Shown here piece after piece: positions 25,591 to 33,009 of a stretch of DNA of 56,220 bases (the stretch's first letter is position 1; each line of letters begins with the position of its first letter). The DNA is taken from assembly GCA_007695055.1 (NCBI GenBank), contig REEM01000120.1, positions 1 through 56,220 of the forward strand, read 5' to 3'. The stretch is from Spirochaetaceae bacterium (lineage in GTDB: Bacteria > Spirochaetota > Spirochaetia > DSM-27196 > SLAA01). The position numbers and the translations under genes are program-made. Below the pieces are notes generated by a model. That model searched no databases and was not told the origin of the DNA. It saw only the letters and a program-made list of their open reading frames with translations.

Positions 25591-27707
25591 TACGTTTCCA
25601 GTCCTAATTCCTCAAATAATTTTTTGTATACCTCAAAGTGTTCAGAAGATGCAAACTCTTGGATCTTGTCCTCAGGGAGTGACTCAAGCAGTTGATCCAT
25701 GTACCGAAGAACGGCTCGAATTTCCTCGCGCAAGTCTTCACTGAGTTCAGTATCATTCTCTGCCGCCTCTTGCGCTGCAGCCATGGTATTGGTGAGACTG
25801 TGAGCTGTTGTGGCGGTCTCGCCGAGCTCGTCGTCCTCAAGCTCCTCTGCTGAAATCTCAATCTCGCCGAGCTCGTCGTCCTCAAGCTCCAGAGTGTCTT
25901 CATCGAGGTCAAGCTCGTCATCTATTTCGAACTCGTCTTCGTCAGGAAACGCAATGGAAATGTCGTCAATCTCACTGGTGTCCGCAACGGTGTCATCCGG
26001 ACTGTCTTTAAGGTCTTCTATATCAGCAAGCTCTGAATCGATGTCCAATTGAGCGAGAGTGTCTATCTCGGAGGTATCGGTAGGGGGGAGTTCGACATCT
26101 ACAGTTGTGTCTTCATCGCCAGGGAATCCGGCAGGCGTTTCATCGGAGTGTGGCTGTTCCTCAACTGTGTCGAACTCTTCGTCAATTGATATTTCCTCAA
26201 TGGGCGCCTCGGATGCATCTATGATCTGGGGATCCTCAGGAAGCGATACTTCTTCAGTCTCAAGCTCGTCAAGCTCAGACTCTAAATCGCTAAGATCTAG
26301 ATCGTCGCTTATTTCAATTTCATCACTTTCATCTTGGTCGAGTTCAGCCATGTCAGCAGCTTCTGGAGCATCACTGTCGGATATATCAATGGTAATTTCG
26401 TCGTCCTCGTCCTCGTCCTCGTCACCGTCAAGAGAAATAATATCGTCTTGAAGAAGTTCTTCATCTGAGTCGGCAGCGATTTCTGCCGTTTCCTGCTCAA
26501 ATGCGACATCAAGGTCAGACTCAAGACCCATGTCTTCAAGATCGATTTCGTCAAGCTCCAAACTGGCCTCAGAACTCTCCTGCAGGGAGTCTTCAACCGG
26601 AGTTGGTTCTCCCGCAGTCTCTACAAAGTCGGCTGTATTGAGAATATTATCAAGCTCATCGCCGGTGAGGGCTATAGTCTCGTCTTCATCCTCTTCAAAG
26701 AAGCCAGGGTCAAGCAGCCCAGATGCTTCACTTGAACTCTCGACTTTCGGTTCCGGGAAGGCGGATGTTCCAGCAGTTACTGGGGTACTCATATCACGAG
26801 ATGAACGAATATCCGCTACGTCCTCACGAAGTTCGTGGAGATCTTCTTTAATACTTGCAATTTCCCCCTGAATCTGTTCCAGGAGTCTATAGGCGGCTTG
26901 ATCCATTTCATCATCCTTCTCGGTTGCTTCAACTGAGTCTTCAGCTTCACGAAGAAGCCGTTCCTCATGCGGCGTAAGGTCTGCCACGCCCTGATCTGTC
27001 TGCTCATCAAGTTCAAGTTCAGGGATACTTGAATCATGGTCAAGATCTATCTGAATATCGTCATAGTCGTCACTTTCATCGTCATCCGGGAGTGAGGTAG
27101 CGTCTAAATCAAGATCCGATAAGTCATCAAGATTTGGGTAGTCGGCGCCAGCACCCCCATCTTGTTCACCCGGTAACTTAAGTTCGTCTCCCATACCGAA
27201 AGAGTCTTCCGTAGGCTCTACAGCATTGAATTCTTGTTCAATGTCGTCAAAGCCTTCTTCTTCTGCGCCAAACACGTCGCTATCCTGTTCAGGTTGGGAT
27301 AGGTCAGTAGGGGACTCCTCTATGTCTAGAGCATAACTCTTTCCACCCGAAAACTCAAAGCTGTCGTCTTCAGGCAGTTCAGTGTCAATACTCACCTCGG
27401 TCTCGGGTGGTTCGGAGCGCTCGAGCTCGGCCAAGAGGTCTTCCTCCTCGTCGCTGAATACCGGCACTTCATCGAAAACATCGTCGTCAAAGGTGGAACC
27501 AGGTTGAGTGTCTTCCTCTTCTCCAAGGAAACTACGAGCCGAGTCTTCAAGCTCGTCGACAGAGAAGTCTTCAAGCTGCAAGGAGTCATCACTATCCTCG
27601 TCGAGATCCTCAGGGGCTGATTTTACCCATACCCCATATTGCTCGAGCTCGGACTCGGATAGATGGTCGGCGTTCGTATTGCCGAATGTTGTTTCGTCGA
27701 CGGCCAT
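25590..27707 (-). CDS. Large highly acidic low-complexity protein
   Basis: 705 residues dominated by Asp, Glu, Ser and Leu, with no signal peptide or membrane helix. Ordered parts seem limited to an N-terminal motif (LSESELEQYGVWVKSAPED, about 16-34), a coiled coil (about 270-305, LLEQIQGEIASIKEDLHELR) and a C-terminal helical module (about 655-705, AVLRYMDQLLESLPEDKIQE then EVYKKLFEELGL). Between them are repeated D/E-rich short motifs, including a 15-codon tandem duplication near the end. No catalytic motif is visible, and a scaffold or tether is a reasonable guess. It leads the four-gene operon with the GAF-like and Maf proteins and has TAGGAG before its ATG. Confidence 0.85.
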   Translation of the reverse strand: MAVDETTFGNTNADHLSESELEQYGVWVKSAPEDLDEDSDDSLQLEDFSVDELEDSARSFLGEEEDTQPGSTFDDDVFDEVPVFSDEEEDLLAELERSEPPETEVSIDTELPEDDSFEFSGGKSYALDIEESPTDLSQPEQDSDVFGAEEEGFDDIEQEFNAVEPTEDSFGMGDELKLPGEQDGGAGADYPNLDDLSDLDLDATSLPDDDESDDYDDIQIDLDHDSSIPELELDEQTDQGVADLTPHEERLLREAEDSVEATEKDDEMDQAAYRLLEQIQGEIASIKEDLHELREDVADIRSSRDMSTPVTAGTSAFPEPKVESSSEASGLLDPGFFEEDEDETIALTGDELDNILNTADFVETAGEPTPVEDSLQESSEASLELDEIDLEDMGLESDLDVAFEQETAEIAADSDEELLQDDIISLDGDEDEDEDDEITIDISDSDAPEAADMAELDQDESDEIEISDDLDLSDLESELDELETEEVSLPEDPQIIDASEAPIEEISIDEEFDTVEEQPHSDETPAGFPGDEDTTVDVELPPTDTSEIDTLAQLDIDSELADIEDLKDSPDDTVADTSEIDDISIAFPDEDEFEIDDELDLDEDTLELEDDELGEIEISAEELEDDELGETATTAHSLTNTMAAAQEAAENDTELSEDLREEIRAVLRYMDQLLESLPEDKIQEFASSEHFEVYKKLFEELGLET
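25817..25890 (-). repeat. 45-bp tandem partial duplication in the acidic gene
   Basis: The same 29-bp string occurs at 25817-25845 and 25862-25890, a period of 45 bp (15 codons), encoding the two ELEDDELGE copies. It shows in-frame expansion of the low-complexity region. Confidence 0.8.
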
Positions 27708-27777
27708 GAAACACTCCTAGACGATGAGGTTAAGTCCTACATAGGATGTATCGGCAACTCTTTCGCCCTAGTGAACC

Positions 27778-27808
27778 GCAAAAACTAAGGTACCTTGAGG
27801 GTTTTTGC
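27778..27808. promoter_or_regulatory. Nested inverted repeat beside the FtsB-like promoter
   Basis: Arms GCAAAAAC (27778-27785) and GTTTTTGC (27801-27808) are perfect 8-bp complements enclosing a second palindrome, AAGGTACCTT. It abuts the -35 of the plus-strand promoter in a divergent gap, so it may be an operator rather than a terminator. Which protein would bind is unknown. Confidence 0.45.
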
Positions 27809-27836
27809 TTGTCAATATCTAAAGCCGCCGTACAGT
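27809..27836 (+). promoter_or_regulatory. Promoter of the FtsB/DivIC-like gene
   Basis: TTGTCA (27809-27814), a 16-bp spacer and TACAGT (27831-27836). Transcription would start near 27843, leaving a leader of about 18 nt that holds GAGGAAAGAG before the ATG at 27861. Confidence 0.5.
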
Positions 27837-27860
27837 AACACCGTTATAGAGGAAAGAGAC

Positions 27861-28400
27861 ATGACACGAAATTCCTTACTCACGGCACTCTGTGCAGCGG
27901 CCTTAATCTACCTAACTCTGACTCTTGTCTTTTCTTCGTATGGAATTCTTGAATACAGGCGACACAATGACTACAAAAAGCAGCTTGAAGCGAACGTTGC
28001 CGAAATGGAAAGCATGAACGACCAGCTTCTGCGTAGAATAGAGAATCTGAGGACGCTTTCAGACGTGATAGTCATGGAAGGGAGAGGTATCGGCCTCTAT
28101 CGGGCGAACGAGGGAATAATTAGGGTGGAAGGCTACCCAAACCCGAGCCGCCTCACTGAAATTGCCAGTCCTGGACGAATGATCCGCTCCATTGGTGAAG
28201 GGCCTAACCATTATCCATGGATCAGGGCTGCTGCCCTGAGTGCCGGGCTTCTGGTATTTGCCGCAGGTATGGTTCGAGGGAGAACTGCATCACGGAGAAC
28301 ACAGAGTCGGGGCCGTGCTCCTTTGCAGAACGACCCACAGTATGCTCGCTCCGGCAGAGAAATGACCGGTGCAACGATGCAGCCTCGTAAAGTGAGCTAG
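27861..28400 (+). CDS. FtsB/DivIC-like septum protein with extra C-terminal helix
   Basis: A 179-residue membrane protein. A helix near the N-terminus (about 5-25, LLTALCAAALIYLTLTLVF) is followed by YGILEYRRHNDYKKQL, then a coiled coil with an N-x-x-L-x-x-x-I pattern and VMEGRGIGLYRANEGIIRV. This is the FtsB/DivIC order (YGLL...coil...AR.LG...GE). A second hydrophobic segment (about 115-135, AAALSAGLLVFAAGMV) and a basic tail are additions. The family acts in the divisome with FtsL and FtsQ. ATG 27861 is chosen because GAGGAAAG precedes it; the in-frame start at 27795 lies upstream of the promoter. Similarity is by pattern, so a different coiled-coil membrane protein is possible. Confidence 0.7.
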   Translation: MTRNSLLTALCAAALIYLTLTLVFSSYGILEYRRHNDYKKQLEANVAEMESMNDQLLRRIENLRTLSDVIVMEGRGIGLYRANEGIIRVEGYPNPSRLTEIASPGRMIRSIGEGPNHYPWIRAAALSAGLLVFAAGMVRGRTASRRTQSRGRAPLQNDPQYARSGREMTGATMQPRKVS

Positions 28401-28410
28401 TTGAGAACAG

Positions 28411-28429
28411 GACTCTACCATTGAGAGTC
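28411..28429. terminator. Weak hairpin between convergent genes
   Basis: GACTCT and AGAGTC form a perfect 6-bp stem around a 7-nt loop in the 35-bp gap between the FtsB-like gene and the convergent secreted-protein gene. There is no U-rich tail on either strand, so termination is uncertain. Confidence 0.25.
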
Positions 28430-28435
28430 GGGGAA

Positions 28436-29383
28436 TTAGGGTAGGCGCTCCCATGCAGCGGCGCGCGAGAAACTATTGTCAGCACCAACCACCCGGCCCT
28501 GTTCAACGCGTACCGAGGTTGTCTCCTTGCTACCAATGAGCTGGGTGCCATCTCGGCTGAGCCGGAAGATCCAACGCATAGGACGCGCAAGCTCCACAAT
28601 CTGAACCGCAAGACTGTAGGGAAAGCTTCCCAGGTACAGTTTGGGCGCATTGGGCTCATCCTGAACAACAACAATTTGATCTGCCTGTGTTTCAAAGCGT
28701 AGCCGCATTGTGTGACCACCAGGAATACGCGCGATACCGCGACCATCAGGAAACAGCTCTATTTGGTCAATTCCGACATCGCCGGACCAACGTCCGATAA
28801 TGAGCTCGGTAGACGGCTCTTGATAAAACCTATCAGTGTCGGTGCGGGCAGGTGAGAATGCGTTGGACTCGCGTTCTGCAAGCGCACCCTCATAGGTTTC
28901 CCGGATCTCAAGGTCAAAGAGGGCATACATGGCGTCTCGCCCGCCGTCTAAGGCTTCCAGGTAGGTTTCGTAGTCTGCACTATAGGCAAAAAGGGTATCG
29001 CCGCTGGCTGTGGCGATGACCTGCAAGTCCAGGAAGTACTGTCCTGCTACCCGATGTATTTCACCAGCAACCACGCCATGGGCAGCGACAAGTTCGGCGA
29101 GCTCCGGCCCCCTGCCTATCTGACCAGCATTGTGACTAAGCTCTAACTCGTTGCGAATGAGATCCCGGTTACGAGGGATAATAATGCTGTAGCCCTGCGA
29201 CTCGGCAATGCCCACAAGTGCGGTAGTGAGGCGATTCTCGAGTACACGTATTTCCGCCCGGCTAATTTCCTCATCTACGGAGGAAATACCCACAAAAGCG
29301 AAGACAAGCTGTGTGCTTTGTTGTTGCGCCTGAACACCCAGTGACAGCAACAGCAACAACGCGACGACGATCGAGGTTTTCAT
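28436..29383 (-). CDS. Secreted protein with CsgG/LpoB-like N-terminal domain
   Basis: A signal peptide (MKTSIVVALLLLLSLGVQA, cleavage likely near residue 19) starts the 315-residue protein, with no lipobox cysteine. The next about 130 residues, with VLENRLTTALVGIAESQGY, then NRDLIRNELELS and VVAGEIHRVAGQYFLDLQVI, resemble the CsgG / LpoB / TolB-N type alpha-beta domain. The C-terminal about 130 residues (from IIGRWSGDVGIDQIELFPDG) form an all-beta domain I cannot name. It is monocistronic between a convergent plus gene and the DUF1015 gene, whose end lies about 40 bp upstream of its start. Location is inferred to be the periplasm. Confidence 0.75.
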   Translation of the reverse strand: MKTSIVVALLLLLSLGVQAQQQSTQLVFAFVGISSVDEEISRAEIRVLENRLTTALVGIAESQGYSIIIPRNRDLIRNELELSHNAGQIGRGPELAELVAAHGVVAGEIHRVAGQYFLDLQVIATASGDTLFAYSADYETYLEALDGGRDAMYALFDLEIRETYEGALAERESNAFSPARTDTDRFYQEPSTELIIGRWSGDVGIDQIELFPDGRGIARIPGGHTMRLRFETQADQIVVVQDEPNAPKLYLGSFPYSLAVQIVELARPMRWIFRLSRDGTQLIGSKETTSVRVEQGRVVGADNSFSRAAAWERLP

Positions 29384-29398
29384 CGCATTCCTAGCCTT

Positions 29399-29428
29399 AG
29401 TATATCATGTCGGTGTTCTTCACGTCAG
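29399..29428 (-). promoter_or_regulatory. Promoter of the CsgG-like secreted protein
   Basis: Minus strand CTGACG (29423-29428), an 18-bp spacer and TATACT (29399-29404) with an extended TGA directly before it. AGGAA lies between the -10 and the ATG at 29383, so the leader is short but contains a ribosome site. It overlaps the 3' end region of the DUF1015 gene. Confidence 0.55.
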
Positions 29429-30753
29429 GTGAGAATCTTCCGGCACTCGAGGTAGTAGCGTTTTTCGGCGGCTACCCCCATGGAAAACGACTTGCGGGGC
29501 AGTGTTCCTTCACGCGCAACCGTTCGAAAAAGGCTGTTCTTGTCAAACTCAGGGAGAATAAGTCCTACCGCTCCATGGTCTTGAAGCTGCGAGGCGACGG
29601 TAGCCGAACCATGGATATAGTCTATCTCGGGGTGCTCTCCACTGGGTGCGGAAGCTGAGAACGAGTCCAGGAATTCCTGCGCCGTAGCTGCCGCAAGCCT
29701 CGCTTTGTCCTTGAGGTGAAGTATGCCGGACTCGGTTGGACTCAGCATGATTATGCTTCCATTCGGCGCGGTTTCAGGCGGGTTATTCAGCGCTGCTCCG
29801 CTTGGCTCATACTCCCAATCAGGGCAGTCTCGCACGGCAGTGAGAAACCGGGCGACATCAACGCCGAGCACAACTCTATGGATAGGTTCAAACAGCAGCG
29901 CCGGGTCGTGCAGGTTCACGAGCTCAGCCAAGGCCCAACGCGCCGGATGCGTCTCCGGGTCTGCGCCACCGGCCTTCAGCTCCTCCCAGACCGCCTTTGC
30001 GGTTGCCAGCGAGTGGTTTCCGTCGCCCATAGCAAAGAGCAAGCGCCCACCAGCACCGTATCGTTCTGCAAGTCTATCTGGAGCCTGGAGGGCTTCAAGT
30101 GCCGCAACGAGCGACTCGAGTTCTGTTTCACCGACCCGGTAGCCCTTAATGCTTCCGCCACCCGCCATGAGCTCTGTTTCGTACAACAATTCCCGGCTTG
30201 AGTCGGCAGGCTTGTTGTGCCAGGGCGCCATAACGCTGTGGTCTGGGTCGTCCACAAGTACCATGATATGTGGTGACTCGAGTGGAGCGCCACGCCGAAT
30301 GGCCATTCGCGGGGGAATGCGGTCCAGAATAGTCCCTTCGGTAGCACGTATGAGGCTGTCCGAGTCAGGCGAGTAGTCGTACTGCTCAAGATCAAAACTC
30401 AGGAGCAGACCGCGCCGCGGTGCGCCCCGCCCGGTGTCACGCTCAATATACACCGCCGTTTCGGTCGGGGCGGCAAAGACATTATCCGCGAGGTACCGCG
30501 CCATGCTTTCCTTGATCGCGGCAATTCGTTGATCTTTATCGGAGTCGTTCAGATAGATCTCGGGGAAAATGAGCCGCAGGGTCGAGGGCGATTCAGCGAC
30601 AAAGTCTTCTACCTTGTTCCAGTAGTCCGGGCTCGCTGTATGCTGGTCACAGGCGATAACCGCCCAGCGCTCCATGTCGATGTTGGAGTTCGGAAGCAGG
30701 AGCTCCGGTACGGCAATACCGAGATTGGCCATTCTTTCTTCTAAACTGTGCAT
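29425..30753 (-). CDS. DUF1015 family protein
   Basis: Belongs to the DUF1015 (SerA-N-associated in some lineages) family, function unknown. Recognisable stretches are DMERWAVIACDQHTASPDYW near the N-terminus, the central VLVDDPDHSVM and the strongly conserved LLFAMGDGNHSLATAKAVWEE (about 240-260). The start is placed at ATG 30753 rather than the far upstream 30822, because a near-consensus promoter has its -10 eight nt before 30753, which excludes longer forms. ATG 30732 is another candidate with AGAAGAAAG upstream. About 442 residues is typical. It is transcribed on its own. Confidence 0.85.
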   Translation of the reverse strand: MHSLEERMANLGIAVPELLLPNSNIDMERWAVIACDQHTASPDYWNKVEDFVAESPSTLRLIFPEIYLNDSDKDQRIAAIKESMARYLADNVFAAPTETAVYIERDTGRGAPRRGLLLSFDLEQYDYSPDSDSLIRATEGTILDRIPPRMAIRRGAPLESPHIMVLVDDPDHSVMAPWHNKPADSSRELLYETELMAGGGSIKGYRVGETELESLVAALEALQAPDRLAERYGAGGRLLFAMGDGNHSLATAKAVWEELKAGGADPETHPARWALAELVNLHDPALLFEPIHRVVLGVDVARFLTAVRDCPDWEYEPSGAALNNPPETAPNGSIIMLSPTESGILHLKDKARLAAATAQEFLDSFSASAPSGEHPEIDYIHGSATVASQLQDHGAVGLILPEFDKNSLFRTVAREGTLPRKSFSMGVAAEKRYYLECRKILT

Positions 30754-30761
30754 ATCTGGGG

Positions 30762-30790
30762 AGGATACAGTGGCTGAACGTGAATGACAA
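30762..30790 (-). promoter_or_regulatory. Sigma-70 type promoter of the DUF1015 gene
   Basis: Minus strand TTGTCA (30785-30790), a 17-bp spacer and TATCCT (30762-30767). The -10 ends 8 nt before the ATG at 30753, so the mRNA is predicted to be leaderless. This is the same geometry as at metG. Confidence 0.65.
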
Positions 30791-30849
30791 GACACAGGCC
30801 CATGACACCAAGCACTTAACACTACCGGTAGTCCCGGCCGGGCGCTTCG

Positions 30850-32112
30850 CTATGTTTTGAGCCGCTCTTTGTCGTAAATACGGCGACGTAGCACCATGCC
30901 GGGACTCAGGTCGTAGGGGCCCGAGATAGTGTAGCTCCGGCTGGGCTTAATCACATCCACCTCGTTGCCGTCTTCGTCCAGAAACACCGGACTGCTCAGA
31001 GGAAGCTTGGCCGTGTCCGGTCCCAATGCCTCAATCTCATCCTCGGTGCTGCATACATTTTTGGCCGTGAAGGAGAGTGCGGGCACCGGACTATCGGTGG
31101 CGCTTGTGGTGTTGGTTTCAAGGACGCCAAGAAACCGATACTCCTCACGGTAACTTGTCTCGGTAGGGTGTTGGACCGCTTCATCGCCAAAGTAGAAACC
31201 GGTCGAGTACTCGCGCCGACTGACCTCAAAAAGCGCGTCACGGAAGGGTGCCGGGTCTGGCGCTGTTGGGTCCATGACCGCGTCAATAGCCTTTCTATAG
31301 GCACGGGTCACAACCGCGGTGTAGTACACCGACTTCATGCGCCCTTCAATCTTTAGGCTGTCGACGCCCGAGTCGCGGAAGGCTGCAAGATGGTCTATAA
31401 GACAGAGATCCCGTGAGGAGAGGATCATGGTGTGTCCCTCGTCCTCTATGACCGGATAGTACTCATCGGGGCGTTCACGTTCCTGCAGGTACATGTCGCC
31501 CGTATGCAAGGCGTATTCCCAGCGGCAAGAATGGGCGCAGTCGCCGGTATTGCCCGAGCGCCCTGCCATCCACTTGGAGATAAAACATCGCCCTGAGTAC
31601 GCCAGGCACATTGCACCGTGGACAAAAGCCTCAAGCTCCAGATCTGGCACCGCGTTTTTGATCTGGGAAAGCTCTCGTAAAGAGAGTTCGCGAGCCGCAA
31701 CAATGCGCGAAAACCCCATGTCACGGTACATGCGGGCGGCTTCCTGGTTCGTGCAGTTAGCTTGAGTAGAGAGATGCAGTTCGCAGTTTGGCATGCGGGC
31801 TCGCAGCAGTGGCACAACGCCAAGATCGCTGACTATGAAGGCATCAATAGGGAGCTCGGCCACCTGGTCGAGCCGCTGCTCAAAAGCCCGCAACTCGTCA
31901 TTCTGAAAATACCGGTTCACTGCGCAGTAAAGGCGCTTGTTCCCTTTGGTAGCACGGAGGGAGGCGGCGAGGGTGGCGGGGTCTCCGTCGTCAAAGTTGC
32001 CCGCGCGGTCACGCAGCGACAGCCCACCAAGTCCAAAGTAGGCGGCGTCGGCACCGTACAAATACGCAAAGTGAAGTTTCTCCGGTGTGCCCGCAGGGGC
32101 AAGAAGTTCCAT
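30850..32112 (-). CDS. Peptidase U32 family protein (YegQ/TrhP-like)
   Basis: Starts with MELLAPAGTPEKLHFAYLYG, the U32 family hallmark, followed by GADAAYFG and the U32 signature region EAFVHGAMCLAYSGRC (about 165-180). The cysteine cluster C-x-C type run (GRCFISKWMAG then GNTGDCAHSCRW) matches family members that act in tRNA U34 5-hydroxylation (TrhP) or rRNA C2501 hydroxylation (RlhA), where cysteines bind an iron-sulphur cluster. The 420-residue length and C-terminal beta domain fit TrhP/YegQ better than RlhA. It follows vanY by 6 bp and lon, so the three may be one transcript. True peptidase activity is doubtful for most of the family. Confidence 0.88.
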   Translation of the reverse strand: MELLAPAGTPEKLHFAYLYGADAAYFGLGGLSLRDRAGNFDDGDPATLAASLRATKGNKRLYCAVNRYFQNDELRAFEQRLDQVAELPIDAFIVSDLGVVPLLRARMPNCELHLSTQANCTNQEAARMYRDMGFSRIVAARELSLRELSQIKNAVPDLELEAFVHGAMCLAYSGRCFISKWMAGRSGNTGDCAHSCRWEYALHTGDMYLQERERPDEYYPVIEDEGHTMILSSRDLCLIDHLAAFRDSGVDSLKIEGRMKSVYYTAVVTRAYRKAIDAVMDPTAPDPAPFRDALFEVSRREYSTGFYFGDEAVQHPTETSYREEYRFLGVLETNTTSATDSPVPALSFTAKNVCSTEDEIEALGPDTAKLPLSSPVFLDEDGNEVDVIKPSRSYTISGPYDLSPGMVLRRRIYDKERLKT

Positions 32113-32118
32113 TATGTT

Positions 32119-33009
32119 TTACTCCCTGCTACCGCTTTCAAGCGCGCTGCGAAGTTGCGGCTCGGCAGCATCAAAAAACTCAAGGAAGTGCTGCTGTATT
32201 CCACCAAAGAACTCCTGCTCAATCTCGGAGCCAAGCCGAGTGATCCAGCGGTAGTGCCACGGCTCCCAAATGTACCCCGTGAGTTCTTCAAAGCCCTGTG
32301 GGTAGGAAAGCGAGAAGCCAAAGATGTGGGCATGGTCGCGTACCCAACGTCCAGCGGCCGTCTCGGCAAAGGCCGGGGTAATGTCGCCGAAGTCTATGGC
32401 GGTTCCCAGTTGATGCTGTGAGGCGCCCGGTTCGGCCGAGAAGGTACGAGCTCGTTCCTCGCCAAAGCGTTCGACGTTGCGCTGAAAGAGTCCGGCCTGG
32501 TAGTCGTAGGACCGGTAAGTAGAGGAAACCAACAGCGAAATGCCGTCCTGCTCCGCCGCCTCAATCATGGCCAGCAAGTCCGGCATAAGTGCGCGGCGCA
32601 GGCTTAGATCTGACCGGTTTAGCAGAATCCTGTCTGAGTACTCGTTGAGCCGCACCAGGTCGTGCGGAACGTAATCTGACGGGAGACGATTCTGCTTGTC
32701 CACCAGCACCAGATAGTCGGCGGGGAGTTTCATTGCTTTCTTCATGAGCTCCAGAAAGTACTGGGGACGAGCAAGCACGGCCTCCTGGGCCTCCACCGGC
32801 GCCGCTGACACCAGGTTTCTGAGCTCATTCATGGACAGATCAAACTCCGGGTGCAGCAGCTGTGCGGCCTCGGGCTCGGCCTCAGACTTGACGCTGGGCT
32901 GTGCCGCATCTGGTGCGGCCATGGACAGCGCGGTGCTCACACCCAGTGCGCCACCGACGGCCGCGGCAAGGACTACGATGATAACGGCAAATACTCGGAT
33001 CGGCTTCAT
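32119..33009 (-). CDS. D-alanyl-D-alanine carboxypeptidase, VanY (M15B) family
   Basis: Zinc peptidase that trims D-Ala from peptidoglycan stem peptides. The family motifs are SSTYRSYDYQAGLF, SQHQLGTAIDFGD (zinc ligands His and Asp, about 192-204) and WEPWHYRWI (catalytic Glu and zinc His, about 250-260). An N-terminal hydrophobic segment (about 5-28) is a signal peptide or anchor followed by an Ala/Glu-rich linker. The start overlaps the lon stop by 4 bp (ATGA). Coupling to lon is unusual but need not be functional. There is no sign of a vancomycin-resistance cluster. Confidence 0.92.
   Translation of the reverse strand: MKPIRVFAVIIVVLAAAVGGALGVSTALSMAAPDAAQPSVKSEAEPEAAQLLHPEFDLSMNELRNLVSAAPVEAQEAVLARPQYFLELMKKAMKLPADYLVLVDKQNRLPSDYVPHDLVRLNEYSDRILLNRSDLSLRRALMPDLLAMIEAAEQDGISLLVSSTYRSYDYQAGLFQRNVERFGEERARTFSAEPGASQHQLGTAIDFGDITPAFAETAAGRWVRDHAHIFGFSLSYPQGFEELTGYIWEPWHYRWITRLGSEIEQEFFGGIQQHFLEFFDAAEPQLRSALESGSRE

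Noticed and set aside
26059-26451. Plus-strand Ser-rich frames opposite the acidic gene
   Set aside because: They are the mirror of Asp/Glu codons (GAC, GAG, GAT read in reverse as Ser/Val/Ile codons) and have no independent support.
27743-27760. Sigma-28-like -10 box (GCCGATAC on the minus strand) upstream of the acidic gene
   Set aside because: The 8-mer is close to the flagellar consensus, but no TAAA-type -35 occurs at the required spacing.
32119-33009. Vancomycin-resistance role for the VanY-family gene
   Set aside because: No vanH, vanA or vanX-type partner or two-component regulator is present; the family is common in wall metabolism.
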